Assembly (NCBI RefSeq): GCF_001644645.1
Contig: NZ_CP011390.1
Location: 682,001-746,000, forward strand
From: Flavisolibacter tropicus
GTDB taxonomy: Bacteria; Bacteroidota; Bacteroidia; Chitinophagales; Chitinophagaceae
Reading direction: 5' to 3'
DNA length: 64,000 nt
Shown piece after piece: positions 42,160 through 51,048 of the stretch. Each line of letters opens with the position of its first letter. Positions within the stretch are counted from its first letter, which is position 1. The position numbers and the translations under genes were made by a program. The notes under the pieces were generated by a model. The model was not told the DNA's origin. It worked only from the letters and a program-made list of their open reading frames with translations, and did no database searches.

Positions 42160-43227
42160 CTATTGATTTACCTTCCAGAGGCAAACTGTATTATCCGCAC
42201 TGCCACTTGCTATCCAGTGCCCATCAGCACTATAGTCAACACCATTTACATCGTTGGCATGTTGCATGAAAGTTTGTAATAAGTGTCCGGTTTTTATATC
42301 CCAGAGGCGCATCGATATACCTTTATTACGGTGAGAATCGCCAAAGAGGTGCTGAAAGAACTCGCCTATGGTTGTTTTATCACTTCCCCCTCCTACTAAT
42401 CTTTTGTCATCCGGACTAAATGCAACGGTGTGTTGATGTTCATCGCCAGTAGAAAGAGTTTGGAGCAATCGGCCGTCTTGTACATTCCAGACTTTAAGAG
42501 TAGCATCGTCAGCGGCACTGGCTAAAAGCTGGCCACTATTACTAAAGGCAATGGAAACAACAGCTTCTGAATGACCTGACAAAGTGCGTAATAGGTTACC
42601 ATCAGGTATACTCCACAGCTTAATATCGCTATCAAAGCTACTACTGGCTAGTGTTTTACCGTCCGGACTAAATTGAACACTCCATATATTACGGTCATGT
42701 GCTTTTATTGTTTTTAATAAGGCCCCTGATTCTGGGCTCCATAACCGGATGCATTTATCTTCTCCCCCGCTGGCAATAAGTTTTTGGTCGGGACTAATGC
42801 TCACTGTCCACACTGTGCCTTTATGCCCGGTAAACTCTTTTATTAATTTCCCATCAGCTATTTTCCATAGTCGTACTTTTTCGTCATAGGCAGAGGTGAC
42901 CAAATAGTTGCCATCACGACTAAACTCAAGATTGGTTACACCAATCGGATGCTTTAAGATCACTCGAATCCTACCTGTTTCTCTTTCACGAATGATCACT
43001 GTGCTATCAATACTGCAGCTGGCTAAAAGTTTATCATCTGGACTAAATTCCACTTTCCATATACTTTCTGTATGTTCTTCAAATTTTCGATTTAAGCTGG
43101 CAACACTTCCGGTTATTTGTTTTACTGGAGATGAAGAGGATAAGAAAATAAGGATGCTTGCTATAGTAATAAATGCCAATGATAGGATTACTTGAATCTT
43201 TCGACGTTTAGTTTTTTGAGGAATCAT
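42160..43227 (-). CDS. Membrane-anchored WD40 repeat protein
   Basis: This 355-residue protein begins at the ATG at 43227; an upstream TTG is less likely. A basic N-terminus and one membrane helix (VILSLAFITIASILIFLSS, about 13-31) anchor it. Seven WD40 repeats follow, each about 42 residues, e.g. VEFSPDDKLLASCSIDSTV, VSISPDQKLIASGGEDKCI and VDYSADGHWIASGSADNTV, ending in W-x-V/I. Seven blades make a complete propeller. One blade (the sixth) holds an insertion of about 20 residues. Such proteins serve as scaffolds in the periplasm; no partner is evident here. Transcribed alone. Confidence 0.9.
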   Translation of the reverse strand: MIPQKTKRRKIQVILSLAFITIASILIFLSSSSPVKQITGSVASLNRKFEEHTESIWKVEFSPDDKLLASCSIDSTVIIRERETGRIRVILKHPIGVTNLEFSRDGNYLVTSAYDEKVRLWKIADGKLIKEFTGHKGTVWTVSISPDQKLIASGGEDKCIRLWSPESGALLKTIKAHDRNIWSVQFSPDGKTLASSSFDSDIKLWSIPDGNLLRTLSGHSEAVVSIAFSNSGQLLASAADDATLKVWNVQDGRLLQTLSTGDEHQHTVAFSPDDKRLVGGGSDKTTIGEFFQHLFGDSHRNKGISMRLWDIKTGHLLQTFMQHANDVNGVDYSADGHWIASGSADNTVCLWKVNQ

Positions 43228-43462
43228 ATGAACTCGTTTAAGTAAATGTGTAATTAGAATAATAGCCAACCATCAAAGGTTAGGGCAAATACATAGTTGT
43301 CAGGATAGCAACGCTTTCCTGTAGTATAGGTTAAGTAAGCTTTGTTTTGCTATTTATAGCACAAAGGATTTTATAAAGCACTGCGCAGTATTTCCTACAG
43401 GGCAATAAGAATTTTAAACGCCCTAAAGTGTTTATAAACAAGCTTGTAAATTGAATAATGTA

Positions 43463-43672
43463 CTATCCTTCTTTTCTATATTCCAGAATATCGCCTGGCT
43501 GACAGTCTAATTCTTTGCAGATAGCCTCCAATGTAGATAAGCGTATAGCTTTTACTTTGCCAGTTTTTAAAATAGATAAGTTCACGGGTGTAAGGCCAAT
43601 TCTTTCTGCCAATTCATTGCTCTTCATTTTGCGCTTGGCCAACATTACATCTAGGTTGATAACAATTGACAT
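43463..43672 (-). CDS. XRE-family transcriptional regulator (YozG-like)
   Basis: This 69-residue protein consists of one helix-turn-helix domain of the Cro/XRE kind. The core MKSNELAERIGLTPVNLSILKTGKVKAIRLSTLEAICKELDCQPGDILEY matches the YozG-type regulators. It begins 1 bp after the stop of the DUF2975 gene, and this pair occurs together in many bacteria. It probably regulates its own operon, because a perfect 10-bp inverted repeat lies just upstream of the DUF2975 start. No other domains are present. Operator and target are inferred. Confidence 0.9.
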   Translation of the reverse strand: MSIVINLDVMLAKRKMKSNELAERIGLTPVNLSILKTGKVKAIRLSTLEAICKELDCQPGDILEYRKEG

Positions 43673-43673
43673 A

Positions 43674-44213
43674 TTATAAGGTTAGATCCTGTTCTTCTTG
43701 TAAAACCAATCCCTGTTTAAAAATAGCAGCTATAAAGTAGGCAAAAACGCCGATCACAAAGTGTAAAAGTGTAATACGAACAATGTCTAGTAATTCATTG
43801 CCAAAAACGATCAACAAAAAAATAAAAACAAACGGAACAATGATGTTGGTTAAATAAAAACGTGTCAAGCGCACAACACCCTTAGGCGTAAATAGTCTAG
43901 GCTGTTTAAATGCATGAAAAACGTCGGCTAGTAACCATAGAAATAAGCCATAAAAAGCCAACATCATTAAATAGCTGACTAAATAGGAACTTGTATAATC
44001 GCCTAGCAAAAAGGTCGTCTGTGTAAATGGAAGAAACAGCTTAAAGGATCCATCTTCTAATACACGAAAAGGCAAAGAAAATGAAGAGTTCATTTCATAA
44101 AGCAATATAGTAGCTGTCGCATACACAGTTATTGACAGGACCATTACTGAAAAAATACGCGATAAGTAATATAAAATGCCAGCCAATAGTCGTACAGATC
44201 TCATATCCCCCAT
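43674..44213 (-). CDS. DUF2975 membrane protein
   Basis: This 179-residue inner-membrane protein has about four hydrophobic segments at roughly residues 10-32, 52-75, 85-105 and 120-160. The motif LFTPKGVVRLTRFYLTNIIVPF near residue 103 is the DUF2975 signature. Its function is unknown; the partner XRE gene follows at 1 bp, and the pairing is widely conserved, suggesting a membrane sensor that affects the regulator. The ATG at 44213 is used; a second ATG three codons later is possible. Upstream lies a strong palindrome. Confidence 0.82.
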   Translation of the reverse strand: MGDMRSVRLLAGILYYLSRIFSVMVLSITVYATATILLYEMNSSFSLPFRVLEDGSFKLFLPFTQTTFLLGDYTSSYLVSYLMMLAFYGLFLWLLADVFHAFKQPRLFTPKGVVRLTRFYLTNIIVPFVFIFLLIVFGNELLDIVRITLLHFVIGVFAYFIAAIFKQGLVLQEEQDLTL

Positions 44214-44231
44214 ATTTAAGTCAAAGATATA

Positions 44232-44256
44232 TTAATTATCGAAATACGATAATTAA
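44232..44256. promoter_or_regulatory. Palindromic operator candidate of the DUF2975-XRE operon
   Basis: Arms TTAATTATCG (44232-44241) and CGATAATTAA (44247-44256) are perfect reverse complements, with AAATA between them. The site is 18 bp upstream of the DUF2975 ATG, a position typical of an autoregulatory XRE operator. The inner CG pairs make it more than simple AT richness. Confidence 0.65.
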
Positions 44257-44487
44257 GTATTGAAATATTTTAATGAAAATTGAAAAAGATCATCAGTTTA
44301 ACCTTATAAGCCTGTAGCTAAATTGTAGACTTTTAAGGGTTTTAATGGGAGAACTACAACTATAAAACACCAGATATTATATTTTACAACAATTAAGACT
44401 GAAGGGAAGTAGTATAGGTCTCATTTTTGAGTAAGAATAGTAAGTTCGAGCAATAATGTTGAGCTATTCTTAATTTAAATAGTTGAT

Positions 44488-44856
44488 ATGTCTACAAAGC
44501 AATTAACAACACAAGGTTTCAAAGATTTGGTATTTAACTACGACAAGGACCAGGAATGGAAATTTAAAGGTGATGTTCCTGCTATTATTGATTTTTATGC
44601 AGACTGGTGCGGGCCTTGTAAAACAGTAGCCCCTATCCTTGACGAATTAGCAAAAGAATACGATGGAAAATTGAATATTTATAAAGTAGATACAGAAGCC
44701 GAAGAAGAGTTGTCGTCCATATTTGGGATTCAAAGTATTCCCACACTTTTGTTTATACCGCTTTCAGGCGCACCAATGTTACAAAAAGGAGCTATTCCCA
44801 AAAACGCATTTAAGGAAGTAATAGAAAATCGCTTATTACAAAGCAAAGAGAGTTAA
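44488..44856 (+). CDS. Thioredoxin
   Basis: This 122-residue cytoplasmic thioredoxin carries the active-site motif WCGPCK with Cys41 and Cys44. Other fold markers are FYADWC before it, VAPILDELAKEYDGKLNIYKVDTE after it, and the cis-Pro in IQSIPTLLF near residue 87. Length and sequence fit a general disulphide reductase acting with thioredoxin reductase. A second cysteine pair is absent. No signal peptide. It stands alone, followed at about 10 bp by a perfect 16-bp hairpin. The assignment is secure, but whether it is the main housekeeping copy cannot be told. Confidence 0.93.
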   Translation: MSTKQLTTQGFKDLVFNYDKDQEWKFKGDVPAIIDFYADWCGPCKTVAPILDELAKEYDGKLNIYKVDTEAEEELSSIFGIQSIPTLLFIPLSGAPMLQKGAIPKNAFKEVIENRLLQSKES

Positions 44857-44866
44857 ATGATCAATT

Positions 44867-44903
44867 ATGAGTAGAGAAATAATTACTTTATTTCTCTACT
44901 CAT
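44867..44903 (+). terminator. Hairpin terminator behind the thioredoxin gene
   Basis: Perfect 16-bp stem (44867-44882 and 44888-44903) with loop TTACT, followed by TTT. It lies 10 bp after the thioredoxin stop. Confidence 0.8.
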
Positions 44904-45337
44904 TTTACCGCATTAGACACTATCTTATGTGATAAAATATTTAAACCAACACTAAGAATGATTCATTAATAGGCTTTAGACTGTTTAAGCCCGCAGTTGA
45001 GACTTGCAAAAGAAAATGCCATAGAAGAGTATCTAAAAAATCAAAAAACTTCCAGTCCCGCTAACTCCCAATCACTAATTCCAAATTCCTTCTCTTCTCA
45101 AATCACAATTCCCTTCCTTTTGCCTTGAGGATTGAACAATTCCTTCCTAATTACTCATTATTTCTCCTTCCTTGTTCATATTCTTTCCCTTGTCAACTTA
45201 TTAACCTGTCAACCAAAATCGGCCATCCGCCTTCCTCCTCTAATCCATTTTCCCTGTGCCCCTCCCTGTCTCAGTGCCACTGTAGTTCCCATTCCGCACC
45301 AATTGGCGCCATCTGCAGGACACTTATGCGTGGGTGC

Positions 45338-45358
45338 TTCCCTTTAGGGGCTGGGGGT
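45338..45358. repeat. Degenerate half-copy of the CCCTTTAGGGG repeat
   Basis: The core CCCTTTAGGGG followed by CTGGGGGT corresponds to the arm at 15034-15055 with some changes, but lacks its inverted partner. This suggests dispersion of a palindromic intergenic element within this genome. Confidence 0.55.
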
Positions 45359-45366
45359 GTGCCTAG

Positions 45367-45465
45367 TCTGTGGGTTTCTTGTACCTTATCTGTACCTAGT
45401 CTGTGGGTCTCCTGTACCTAGTCTGTACCTCTTCTGTACCTCTTCTGTAGGTAAGTCCGTACCAA
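45367..45465. repeat. Nine-unit 11-bp tandem array
   Basis: Nine units of exactly 11 bp with the consensus TCTGTACCTAG, two of them identical (TCTGTACCTCT) and all keeping GT at positions 4-5. A weaker tenth unit precedes it (45356-45366). Period matches the array at 18.7 kb, but the sequence is unrelated. Confidence 0.8.
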
Positions 45466-45503
45466 CTGCACAGATAAAGCCTTCTACCTGCCTTCCACAT
45501 TCA

Positions 45504-45536
45504 CTACTCCTCCTACCATCCTCCTATACACATTCA
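45504..45536. repeat. 33-bp pyrimidine-rich repeat, copy B
   Basis: Differs from 27665-27697 at one position. As there, heptamer units follow a few bases downstream. Confidence 0.8.
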
Positions 45537-45550
45537 CTACGGACTCCCTA

Positions 45551-45624
45551 ACTCACCACTCACCATTCACCACTGACTTACTGAGTATTGACTTTTCCCT
45601 TCTGTGGACTTTCGACTGTAGACT
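45551..45624. repeat. Heptamer array near the TsdA-like gene
   Basis: Units ACTCACC (twice), ATTCACC, ACTGACT and ATTGACT step by 7 (one step of 8) over 45551-45593. A second group at 45604-45624 has GTGGACT, TTCGACT and GTAGACT, also with period 7 and a shared GACT ending. Confidence 0.75.
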
Positions 45625-45650
45625 CCTCTCGTAGCCCCACCTCTCAAAGC

Positions 45651-46670
45651 TCAATTTCGTAACGCCAATTCTTTATGTATCAGTTTTTTCCATTCTTCTA
45701 TTGGCTTAAATGGTCCAAATTGATGTTGATGCTGTGTAAAGGGATCTGCATAAGGACCAAAAGGAAAATCAATAGGTTTTTTTGTCATATCTGGCCAGTC
45801 AGCCCGTTGATCCATATGAGGTCGCGGTTGTGAATTCACAAACGCCGCTACATCCCAGGCTTCTTCATCTGTAAGTGCGGGGCTCTTACGTGAAGCAATG
45901 TTAAAAGGCATATTATACTTTACAAAAACAGCAAAACTGGATAACCGATAAAGGCCGGCTCCATCGTTGTAGCTATTTATTCCCCAAAGAGGAGGTGTGG
46001 CAAAAGATGCGCTATCAAGATTTAATTGTCCTTCTCCCCTCTCACCATGACAACGTTGGCACAATTGGGTATATACATTTTTGCCCTTATCAGGGCTCGC
46101 TGCTCTGTCTAAATAGTTGAGCTTACCTAGTGCAGAACCATAAGGTTTTACACCTTTGGCTACACCTTTTCCCACCCATTTTATATAGGCATACATGGCC
46201 TCCATTTCTTTAGTGTTCGTATCTAATGGCTGACCATTCAAACTCCGTACAAAGCAGTCATTAATACGCTTATGAATGTCTTCAATGCTACCACTTCGCT
46301 CTCTGTATTTTGGATAAGTAGAATAAACGGCTCCAAAATTATTTCCCCAGGCTCTTTTGCCGGCATCCAAATGACAGTTTTGGCAATTCATTCCATTCGA
46401 GATCTGAGCAATACTTCCTTTAGGCCCTAAATATTTAGCAGTATTGGCAATTAAGTCTTCACCATAAATTACTTGTGCCCTTTCTTTTCCCGATGTAACT
46501 AAGTCGGTATACAAGCTCGGCGCTTCCCAAGCGCTATCCTTTAATAGGGCTGCGTGTAGCTGAAGATCTTTTTCATTTGTATTACTAATGCTATGGCTTA
46601 ATAATAGTACAACAGCAGAAATGAATAGGATAACTACAAAAACACTACTTATTTTAATTGCATTTCGCAT
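45651..46670 (-). CDS. Dihaem cytochrome c, TsdA-like (thiosulphate dehydrogenase type)
   Basis: This 339-residue protein has an N-terminal hydrophobic segment (about 8-27) that acts as signal or anchor, and two cytochrome c domains. Haem motifs are CQNCH (96-100) and CQRCH (204-208). Cys139 in INDCF sits where TsdA enzymes have their unusual Cys ligand to haem 1, and Met254 in KYNMP is a likely ligand of haem 2. The C-terminal YADPFTQHQHQFGPFKPI is typical of TsdA. These enzymes interconvert thiosulphate and tetrathionate. The gene is alone; direction of the reaction cannot be told. Confidence 0.85.
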   Translation of the reverse strand: MRNAIKISSVFVVILFISAVVLLLSHSISNTNEKDLQLHAALLKDSAWEAPSLYTDLVTSGKERAQVIYGEDLIANTAKYLGPKGSIAQISNGMNCQNCHLDAGKRAWGNNFGAVYSTYPKYRERSGSIEDIHKRINDCFVRSLNGQPLDTNTKEMEAMYAYIKWVGKGVAKGVKPYGSALGKLNYLDRAASPDKGKNVYTQLCQRCHGERGEGQLNLDSASFATPPLWGINSYNDGAGLYRLSSFAVFVKYNMPFNIASRKSPALTDEEAWDVAAFVNSQPRPHMDQRADWPDMTKKPIDFPFGPYADPFTQHQHQFGPFKPIEEWKKLIHKELALRN

Positions 46671-47893
46671 GAGTCATGCTATTAAAATTACTTTTAAAAG
46701 CATAGGTGGATTAAACTTGAAAACTTTATAGCTCGTTTATAAATAGGTTAAGAGCGCTATATCAAAATTAATAAACTAACTAGCTTAAGATAATTTTCCC
46801 ATAACGCACATTTAAACAATAATTGTTAAATGATGTAATATGGTAATAGCTCAACTTAAGGATACTAAACAATAAAGTGGTAATGCAAAATTTGGGGTTG
46901 ATATACCCAGAGAACTTTTTGAAAACACAACGTGCTATTAATCTTTAAAGACATCCCGTTTAATCAATGTATACTCATCAATGAATGCTTCATAAGAGTA
47001 ATTCTTTTACTGCTCATAATTACAACTACATTAATGGAGTGGTATAAGATTTGAATACAGATAGAATTAGGGTATACTAACGGCATCGCATATTCATAGA
47101 TGAATAAATTCTTTAGGGTACGTAATGAAAATTGAACTAGTTGTCGATATACGTTTATGTTTACTAGTTTTTCAGTTTGTTATAAACAAACTATCTATGA
47201 TTTAATGTGTGCACTTTATTAGTTCGTATAATTTGTATCATTATGTAATCAGTATACTACATTTTTGTGAGGACTATTCGACAAGGAATAGGCGAAAATG
47301 GAATGAGTGTTATAGATAAAAGTATACTGAAAATGGGTAATGTATATATGTGTTGCTTTCATTTAGTTAACTAAAAAGTTTGGCTTTTTACAGCAGAGTG
47401 TATTGAATTGTAATAAGTTATACATTCCCGTTGTATAAAACAGGATAAATAGAAAATAAAAAAAAAGGATAAAAAAAGTCGAATAGAGTTTTGAAATTCA
47501 ACTGACTTCATGTTATCTTTATAAGCAATTCCGCTCCCTATTAATTCTACGCACTTTTTATTCGTCCCCCCCGATCCCAACTCTCTGATTTCTTGTCAAC
47601 TCCTATAAAGATCCTTCTAATCAATGTATTAGTAGTTCAATTACTTCATAAGGCTTGGTTGCTATATGCGAATGGCCAGATAGATACTCATATTCTAGTT
47701 ATAACCAACTTCATAAAAACTGTTTTTTCCAGGCAGTTTCAATTAAAGCAGCAAGATCACCTTTGATCTTAGAACAGCAGCTTTAAAAAATGAATGTTAA
47801 TCTATTTGCCTCAAAACAACGAATGTAATTGAGATTAGCGAAGCTTTTTTCTAAACTGAACTATCTCTACTACATTGTAAACCACCCCCCGCT
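46671..47893. other. 1.2-kb gene-free region upstream of the polysaccharide locus
   Basis: AT-rich with stops in all frames; a 69-codon frame on the minus strand (47371-47580) is not convincing. It holds a perfect 8-bp hairpin AGTTTGTT/AACAAACT at 47174-47192 and a 7-bp inverted pair AACTAGT/ACTAGTT at 47135-47169, both weak. As the locus encodes a UpxY-like antiterminator, a long leader transcript may start here. No promoter could be fixed. Confidence 0.5.
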
Positions 47894-48694
47894 ATGAACA
47901 ATACAATATGGAAGCTGACTATTTTTGTGATAGTTGTCGTTTGTGTTTCTGCATGTGTAAATCCAAAGTCAGCAACTTATTTTATCGATCAGAAGGATGC
48001 TGAAATTAAAACTTCCAATCAGTCTGCAAAAGTCTTAATACATAGCAACGACGTGCTCAATATTAATGTTACAAGCATGAGCACCCAACCTACCAATCTT
48101 TTTAATATTTCAAACGTATCCACCAACTCCAACACTAGCTCAAGTTTCCCTGGTCTTTACAGCTCTCAACCGGCTGGATACTTAGTAGATCCAGATGGCT
48201 ACATAAAATTACCTTATCTAGGAAAGTTAAAAGCGGATGGTTTAAGCAGTAACGAACTGGCTGATACCATTACAAACGGCATACTTTCTAGAAAGTTAAT
48301 GATAGATCCTATCGTTAATGTTCGCCTGTTGAATTTTAAAGTAACAGTCTTAGGTGAGGTCGGTCATCCTATGGTGATTAATGTACCAAACGAAAAAATA
48401 TCAATTCTCGAAGCTATTGGTATGGCTGGCGACTTAACAATGTACGCAATACGAGATAAAGTCTTACTTATACGGGAAGAGGATGGTAAGAAAATAACGA
48501 AAAGACTGGATTTGAATTCTGCTTCCATGCTTACTTCTCCTTATTATTATCTGAAGTCGAACGATGTTATTTATGTTGAGCCAAATAGCGCCAAAATATC
48601 AAGCACAAGTAAATCACGTCAAGTGTTACCTATAATATTTAGTGCAATGGGTTTAGCAGTCATAATTCTTGATCGGATTGCTTTTAGAAATTAA
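47894..48694 (+). CDS. Wza-type polysaccharide export lipoprotein
   Basis: This 266-residue outer-membrane lipoprotein (lipobox VSAC near residue 21) exports exopolysaccharide. The poly-export domain includes SNDVLNINVTSMSTQPTNLF near residue 51 and the YLVDPDGYIKLPYLGKLKADGLSSNELADTI segment near 95; the SLBB-like part has VTVLGEVGHPMVINVPNEKISILEAIGMAGDLT near 150. A C-terminal hydrophobic segment (LPIIFSAMGLAVIILDRIAF) follows. It is shorter than E. coli Wza, as is normal in this phylum. It is the first gene of the locus, 6 bp ahead of the Wzc-like gene. Confidence 0.93.
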   Translation: MNNTIWKLTIFVIVVVCVSACVNPKSATYFIDQKDAEIKTSNQSAKVLIHSNDVLNINVTSMSTQPTNLFNISNVSTNSNTSSSFPGLYSSQPAGYLVDPDGYIKLPYLGKLKADGLSSNELADTITNGILSRKLMIDPIVNVRLLNFKVTVLGEVGHPMVINVPNEKISILEAIGMAGDLTMYAIRDKVLLIREEDGKKITKRLDLNSASMLTSPYYYLKSNDVIYVEPNSAKISSTSKSRQVLPIIFSAMGLAVIILDRIAFRN

Positions 48695-48700
48695 ACAACT

Positions 48701-51022
48701 ATGCAAGCGTTATCAAACAAAAAGCTTGAAAATAAGCATGCCTTAAACTTTACGCAACTGTGGTTGCGGCACAGCGTTTATTGGCCATACTTTTTGATTT
48801 TGCTGCTCTTGTCAGTGGGTGCAGCTTGGCTTTATTTATTGTATACACCTCCACAATATCAAGCCAATGCTAGGGTATTGATTAAAGATGAAAATAAAGG
48901 CGCGGATGATAGATCTGTAGAATTTCTGACCATGGTAAGTACCAAAAAGCTTTTGGAAAATGAGAAAGAGGTGTTTTTGTCAAAAAGGATTCTGGTAGAA
49001 GTTGTCAAGAACCTTGGTCTGTATGCACCTATTTATGAAAAGGGTAAGTTTCGGGATGTTTCAGCTTACACCTCCTCTCCTGTAAGAATAGAGGCCCAAA
49101 ACCAGACAGTAATAGGTAGTCCTGAAACATATAGTTTCACATATAATGCAAACGATAATACAGTTCAGTTTAATCAAAAAGTGTTTGCATTGAACCAATG
49201 GATAGTTCTCAATCGTGTGGATACAATTCGCTTTGTCAAAAATCCGGATTTCTCTTATTCAACTGCTAGTAAATATGATTTCCAGTTAGTAGATCCAGAT
49301 GCGGTTGCTGAAATGGTAAAAAATAGCGTTTTTATTGAGCCTAGCAGTAAAGCTTCAACTATACTTGATATCTATTGTGCTGATGACGTTCCACAAAGAG
49401 CTGAAGATATTTTAAATGAACTGATTGAGGCATACAATAAAACAAGCTTAAACGATAAGAACATCCTGGCAACAAATACATTGAAGTTTGTACAGGAACG
49501 CTTAGATCAGGTAGGTAAAAACTTAGATGCAGTTGAAAATAAAATTAAACAATATAAATCTAGTAGTGGAGCAGTTGACATAGGAACCCAAAGCCAACTT
49601 TTCTTACAAAATGTAAGTTCAAACGACCAAAAGTTAAGTGAAATAAATATGAAGTTGGCTGTGCTAGATAAAGTGGAAGAATATGTTGTTTCAAAAGATG
49701 CAAAGGATGGAATAGTTCCATCCACCCTTGGTGTAGATGATCCAATGTTGGGTAAGTTATTGGGCAATCTGTATGATGCAGAACTTGAATATGAGAAGTA
49801 TCGGAAAACGGAGGGAGAAAACTCTCCGGCTTTAACGGCCATTAACATGCAAATCGATAAAATACGACCTAGTATAATCGAGAATATCAGAAGTCAACGT
49901 ATAAGCCTTGAAACCAGTAAAAATAATTTGGTAAGAACCAATAACCAATACAATTCTTCGCTGGTAAATATTCCCAATCAGGAAAAAGAATTGGTGAATA
50001 TAAATCGCGAACAAAGCACTATCACTTCTATCTATAGTTTTTTATTGCAGAAAAAAGAAGAAGCTGTTTTATCAAAAGCCTCAACAATCCCAAGCTCTAT
50101 TGTAGTGGATCGGGCAAAAGCTTCTTATTCACCAGTTAGCCCCAAACCTATGAAAATATATATGATTGCCTTTATAGCACCATTTATCATAGGAATTGGC
50201 ACCATTACTATAAAAGAAACACTCAATAGCAAGGTTTTGTTTAGGCAAGAAATTGAAGATCTTACCGTCTACCCTATTATTGGTGAAATTGCAAGCGACA
50301 AAACCAAAAGCCCAATAGCTGTTAATGCAAATGCAAGAACCTTTATTTCCGAACAATTCCGGCAATTGCGTGTTGCAATCAGTTTAAACAGTAATAAAAA
50401 CAAATGCAATCGCATTCTTGTTACTTCAACTATTTCAGGAGAGGGTAAAAGTTATATTGCAGTTAATCTGGCAACCTCGTTTGCCATAAACAATAAAAAA
50501 ACAGTTCTGCTTGAACTAGACTTAAACAACCCTACGGTTTATGAACCGGCAAGCATTTCCAATTCACCAGGCATTTCAGAATACCTGCAAGGCAAAGCCG
50601 AAAAAGAAGAAATAATTAAACGGACAAACCTGCAGGAAAACTTATTTATTGTTCCAGCAGGCAAATGTCCGGAATGGCACCCTTCAGAACTGCTTGAAAA
50701 TGGAAAGGTTCAGGAATTCATCAATTACTTAAGTGAATTATTTGATTATATAATTATTGATACTGCTCCAGTTGGAGCTATTACAGATGCTTTCATTCTT
50801 TCTCACTCTTGCCATATGACACTATATGTGGTAAGACATAACTATACGCCTAAGATTTATTTAGAGCGTCTTGATCAAAATAATGCAACAAATAAATTGA
50901 ATAATATTTCCATTGTATTTAATGGAATAAGACCTAGAGGATTTGGAAAACACCATTATGGATATGGGTACGGTTATGGTTATGTCTATAATGTCAGAAA
51001 AAAAGATTTAGACCATGCCTGA
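48701..51022 (+). CDS. Wzc-type polysaccharide co-polymerase / tyrosine autokinase
   Basis: This 773-residue inner-membrane protein controls chain length and assembly of exopolysaccharide. A first membrane helix lies at about residues 30-50 and a second near 485-505, with a large coiled-coil periplasmic domain between. The cytoplasmic BY-kinase has Walker A STISGEGKS near residue 580, Walker A' LLELDLNNP near 605 and Walker B IIIDTAPVG near 685. The C-terminal tail HYGYGYGYGYVYN is a tyrosine cluster, the autophosphorylation target in such kinases. The A' Asp is retained. It follows Wza at 6 bp. A 26-bp gap separates it from the UpxY-like gene. Confidence 0.94.
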   Translation: MQALSNKKLENKHALNFTQLWLRHSVYWPYFLILLLLSVGAAWLYLLYTPPQYQANARVLIKDENKGADDRSVEFLTMVSTKKLLENEKEVFLSKRILVEVVKNLGLYAPIYEKGKFRDVSAYTSSPVRIEAQNQTVIGSPETYSFTYNANDNTVQFNQKVFALNQWIVLNRVDTIRFVKNPDFSYSTASKYDFQLVDPDAVAEMVKNSVFIEPSSKASTILDIYCADDVPQRAEDILNELIEAYNKTSLNDKNILATNTLKFVQERLDQVGKNLDAVENKIKQYKSSSGAVDIGTQSQLFLQNVSSNDQKLSEINMKLAVLDKVEEYVVSKDAKDGIVPSTLGVDDPMLGKLLGNLYDAELEYEKYRKTEGENSPALTAINMQIDKIRPSIIENIRSQRISLETSKNNLVRTNNQYNSSLVNIPNQEKELVNINREQSTITSIYSFLLQKKEEAVLSKASTIPSSIVVDRAKASYSPVSPKPMKIYMIAFIAPFIIGIGTITIKETLNSKVLFRQEIEDLTVYPIIGEIASDKTKSPIAVNANARTFISEQFRQLRVAISLNSNKNKCNRILVTSTISGEGKSYIAVNLATSFAINNKKTVLLELDLNNPTVYEPASISNSPGISEYLQGKAEKEEIIKRTNLQENLFIVPAGKCPEWHPSELLENGKVQEFINYLSELFDYIIIDTAPVGAITDAFILSHSCHMTLYVVRHNYTPKIYLERLDQNNATNKLNNISIVFNGIRPRGFGKHHYGYGYGYGYVYNVRKKDLDHA

Positions 51023-51048
51023 TCCCGTGAAATTTGAAAGGAGAAGTT

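Larger units (their letters stand above)
44857..45650. other. 794-bp gap holding a composite of repeats
   Basis: No credible gene; the open frames at 45125-45551 read through repeats and low-complexity DNA. From left to right there are a terminator, AT-rich DNA, a pyrimidine-rich part (45050-45300), a degenerate half-copy of the palindromic repeat of 14.9 kb, an 11-bp array, the 33-bp repeat copy B, and heptamer arrays that reach to the stop of the TsdA-like gene. Confidence 0.7.

Noticed and set aside
45125..45551. Open frames with repeated SLWVSC- and VPSLW-like peptides
   Set aside because: They are translations of the 11-bp array and pyrimidine-rich DNA; no start signal and no family resemblance.
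47135..47192. Invertible promoter of the kind that switches Bacteroides capsule loci
   Set aside because: The inverted pairs are only 7-8 bp and close together; no recombinase gene and no promoter between them.
47371..47580. 69-codon frame on the minus strand
   Set aside because: AT-rich, Phe/Ile-biased chance frame without supporting start context.
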